DNA of 35,205 bases from the NCBI GenBank assembly GCA_020200995.1, contig JAIVHQ010000206.1, forward strand, positions 1 through 35,205, given 5' to 3'. The position numbers were made by a program, and so were the translations under genes. The notes under the pieces were generated by a model. That model was given only the letters and a program-made list of their open reading frames with translations. It was not told where the DNA came from and did no database searches. This DNA comes from Flavobacteriales bacterium (GTDB taxonomy: Bacteria; Bacteroidota; Bacteroidia; Flavobacteriales_D; Cryomorphaceae). This document shows, piece after piece, positions 35,183 to 35,205 of this stretch. The stretch's first letter is position 1. Each line of letters begins with the position of its first letter.

Positions 35183-35205
35183 GCGAAATAGGCTTTGTAC
35201 CCCGC

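Noticed and set aside
1-35205. Mobile element, prophage or defence island
   Set aside because: No integrase, transposase, phage, restriction or toxin-antitoxin gene found; gene content is envelope and housekeeping.

Overview
The window looks like chromosomal DNA of a Bacteroidota bacterium, most likely Flavobacteriales-like. The evidence is two type IX secretion (T9SS) cargo proteins, one with a type A and one with a type B (gliding-motility-associated) C-terminal signal; a PorG/DUF6089-like barrel; SPOR-type envelope proteins; and repeated TAnnTTTG promoter -7 elements close to start codons. I see no rRNA, tRNA, CRISPR array, phage, integrase or transposase. Species-level placement is not possible from this sequence alone.

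Layout. (1) 1-307: two 79-bp direct repeats, downstream of a divergently placed PBP4-type D,D-carboxypeptidase (308-1765, minus). (2) 1826-9350, plus: an exopolysaccharide/capsule locus with an AsnB-like amidotransferase, a GT4 glycosyltransferase, a Wza-like export lipoprotein, a Wzc-like chain-length/tyrosine kinase with a Tyr-Gly tail, RmlC, and a WecA-like initiating sugar-phosphate transferase. Two of these genes lack their catalytic core: AsnB has an in-frame loss of the ATP PP-loop region, and WecA has lost its central part and is frameshifted. (3) 9388-13960, plus: lytic transglycosylase, UvrA (TTG start) and a LOG-family protein, joined by 4-bp overlaps. (4) 14113-17732, plus: two neighbouring envelope proteins that share a variant SPOR module. 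(5) 17719-22673, minus: ComEC, a type A T9SS cargo protein and GAPDH, with a clear terminator after GAPDH. (6) 22794-29479, minus: a compact five-gene run guaB, double-parvulin PPIase, SurA-like lipoprotein, SurA-like PPIase and MoxR ATPase. (7) 29597-32822, minus: a type B T9SS cargo protein and an NMO/FabK-type flavoenzyme. (8) 32932-33888, plus: a PorG-like barrel with the best promoter in the window. (9) 33885-35182, minus: a GT2 glycosyltransferase and a WcaF-like acetyltransferase, probably the edge of a second polysaccharide locus.

How the parts fit: most genes serve the cell envelope. They cover glycan polymer synthesis and export, peptidoglycan remodelling, periplasmic folding of outer-membrane and secreted proteins, and T9SS export. 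Housekeeping genes (uvrA, gapA, guaB) are interspersed. I do not find a convincing new defence or mobile system. The most unusual sequence-level observations are the two core deletions in one polysaccharide locus, the paired SPOR proteins, and the parvulin trio that includes a lipoprotein with an acidic, surface-export-like stretch.
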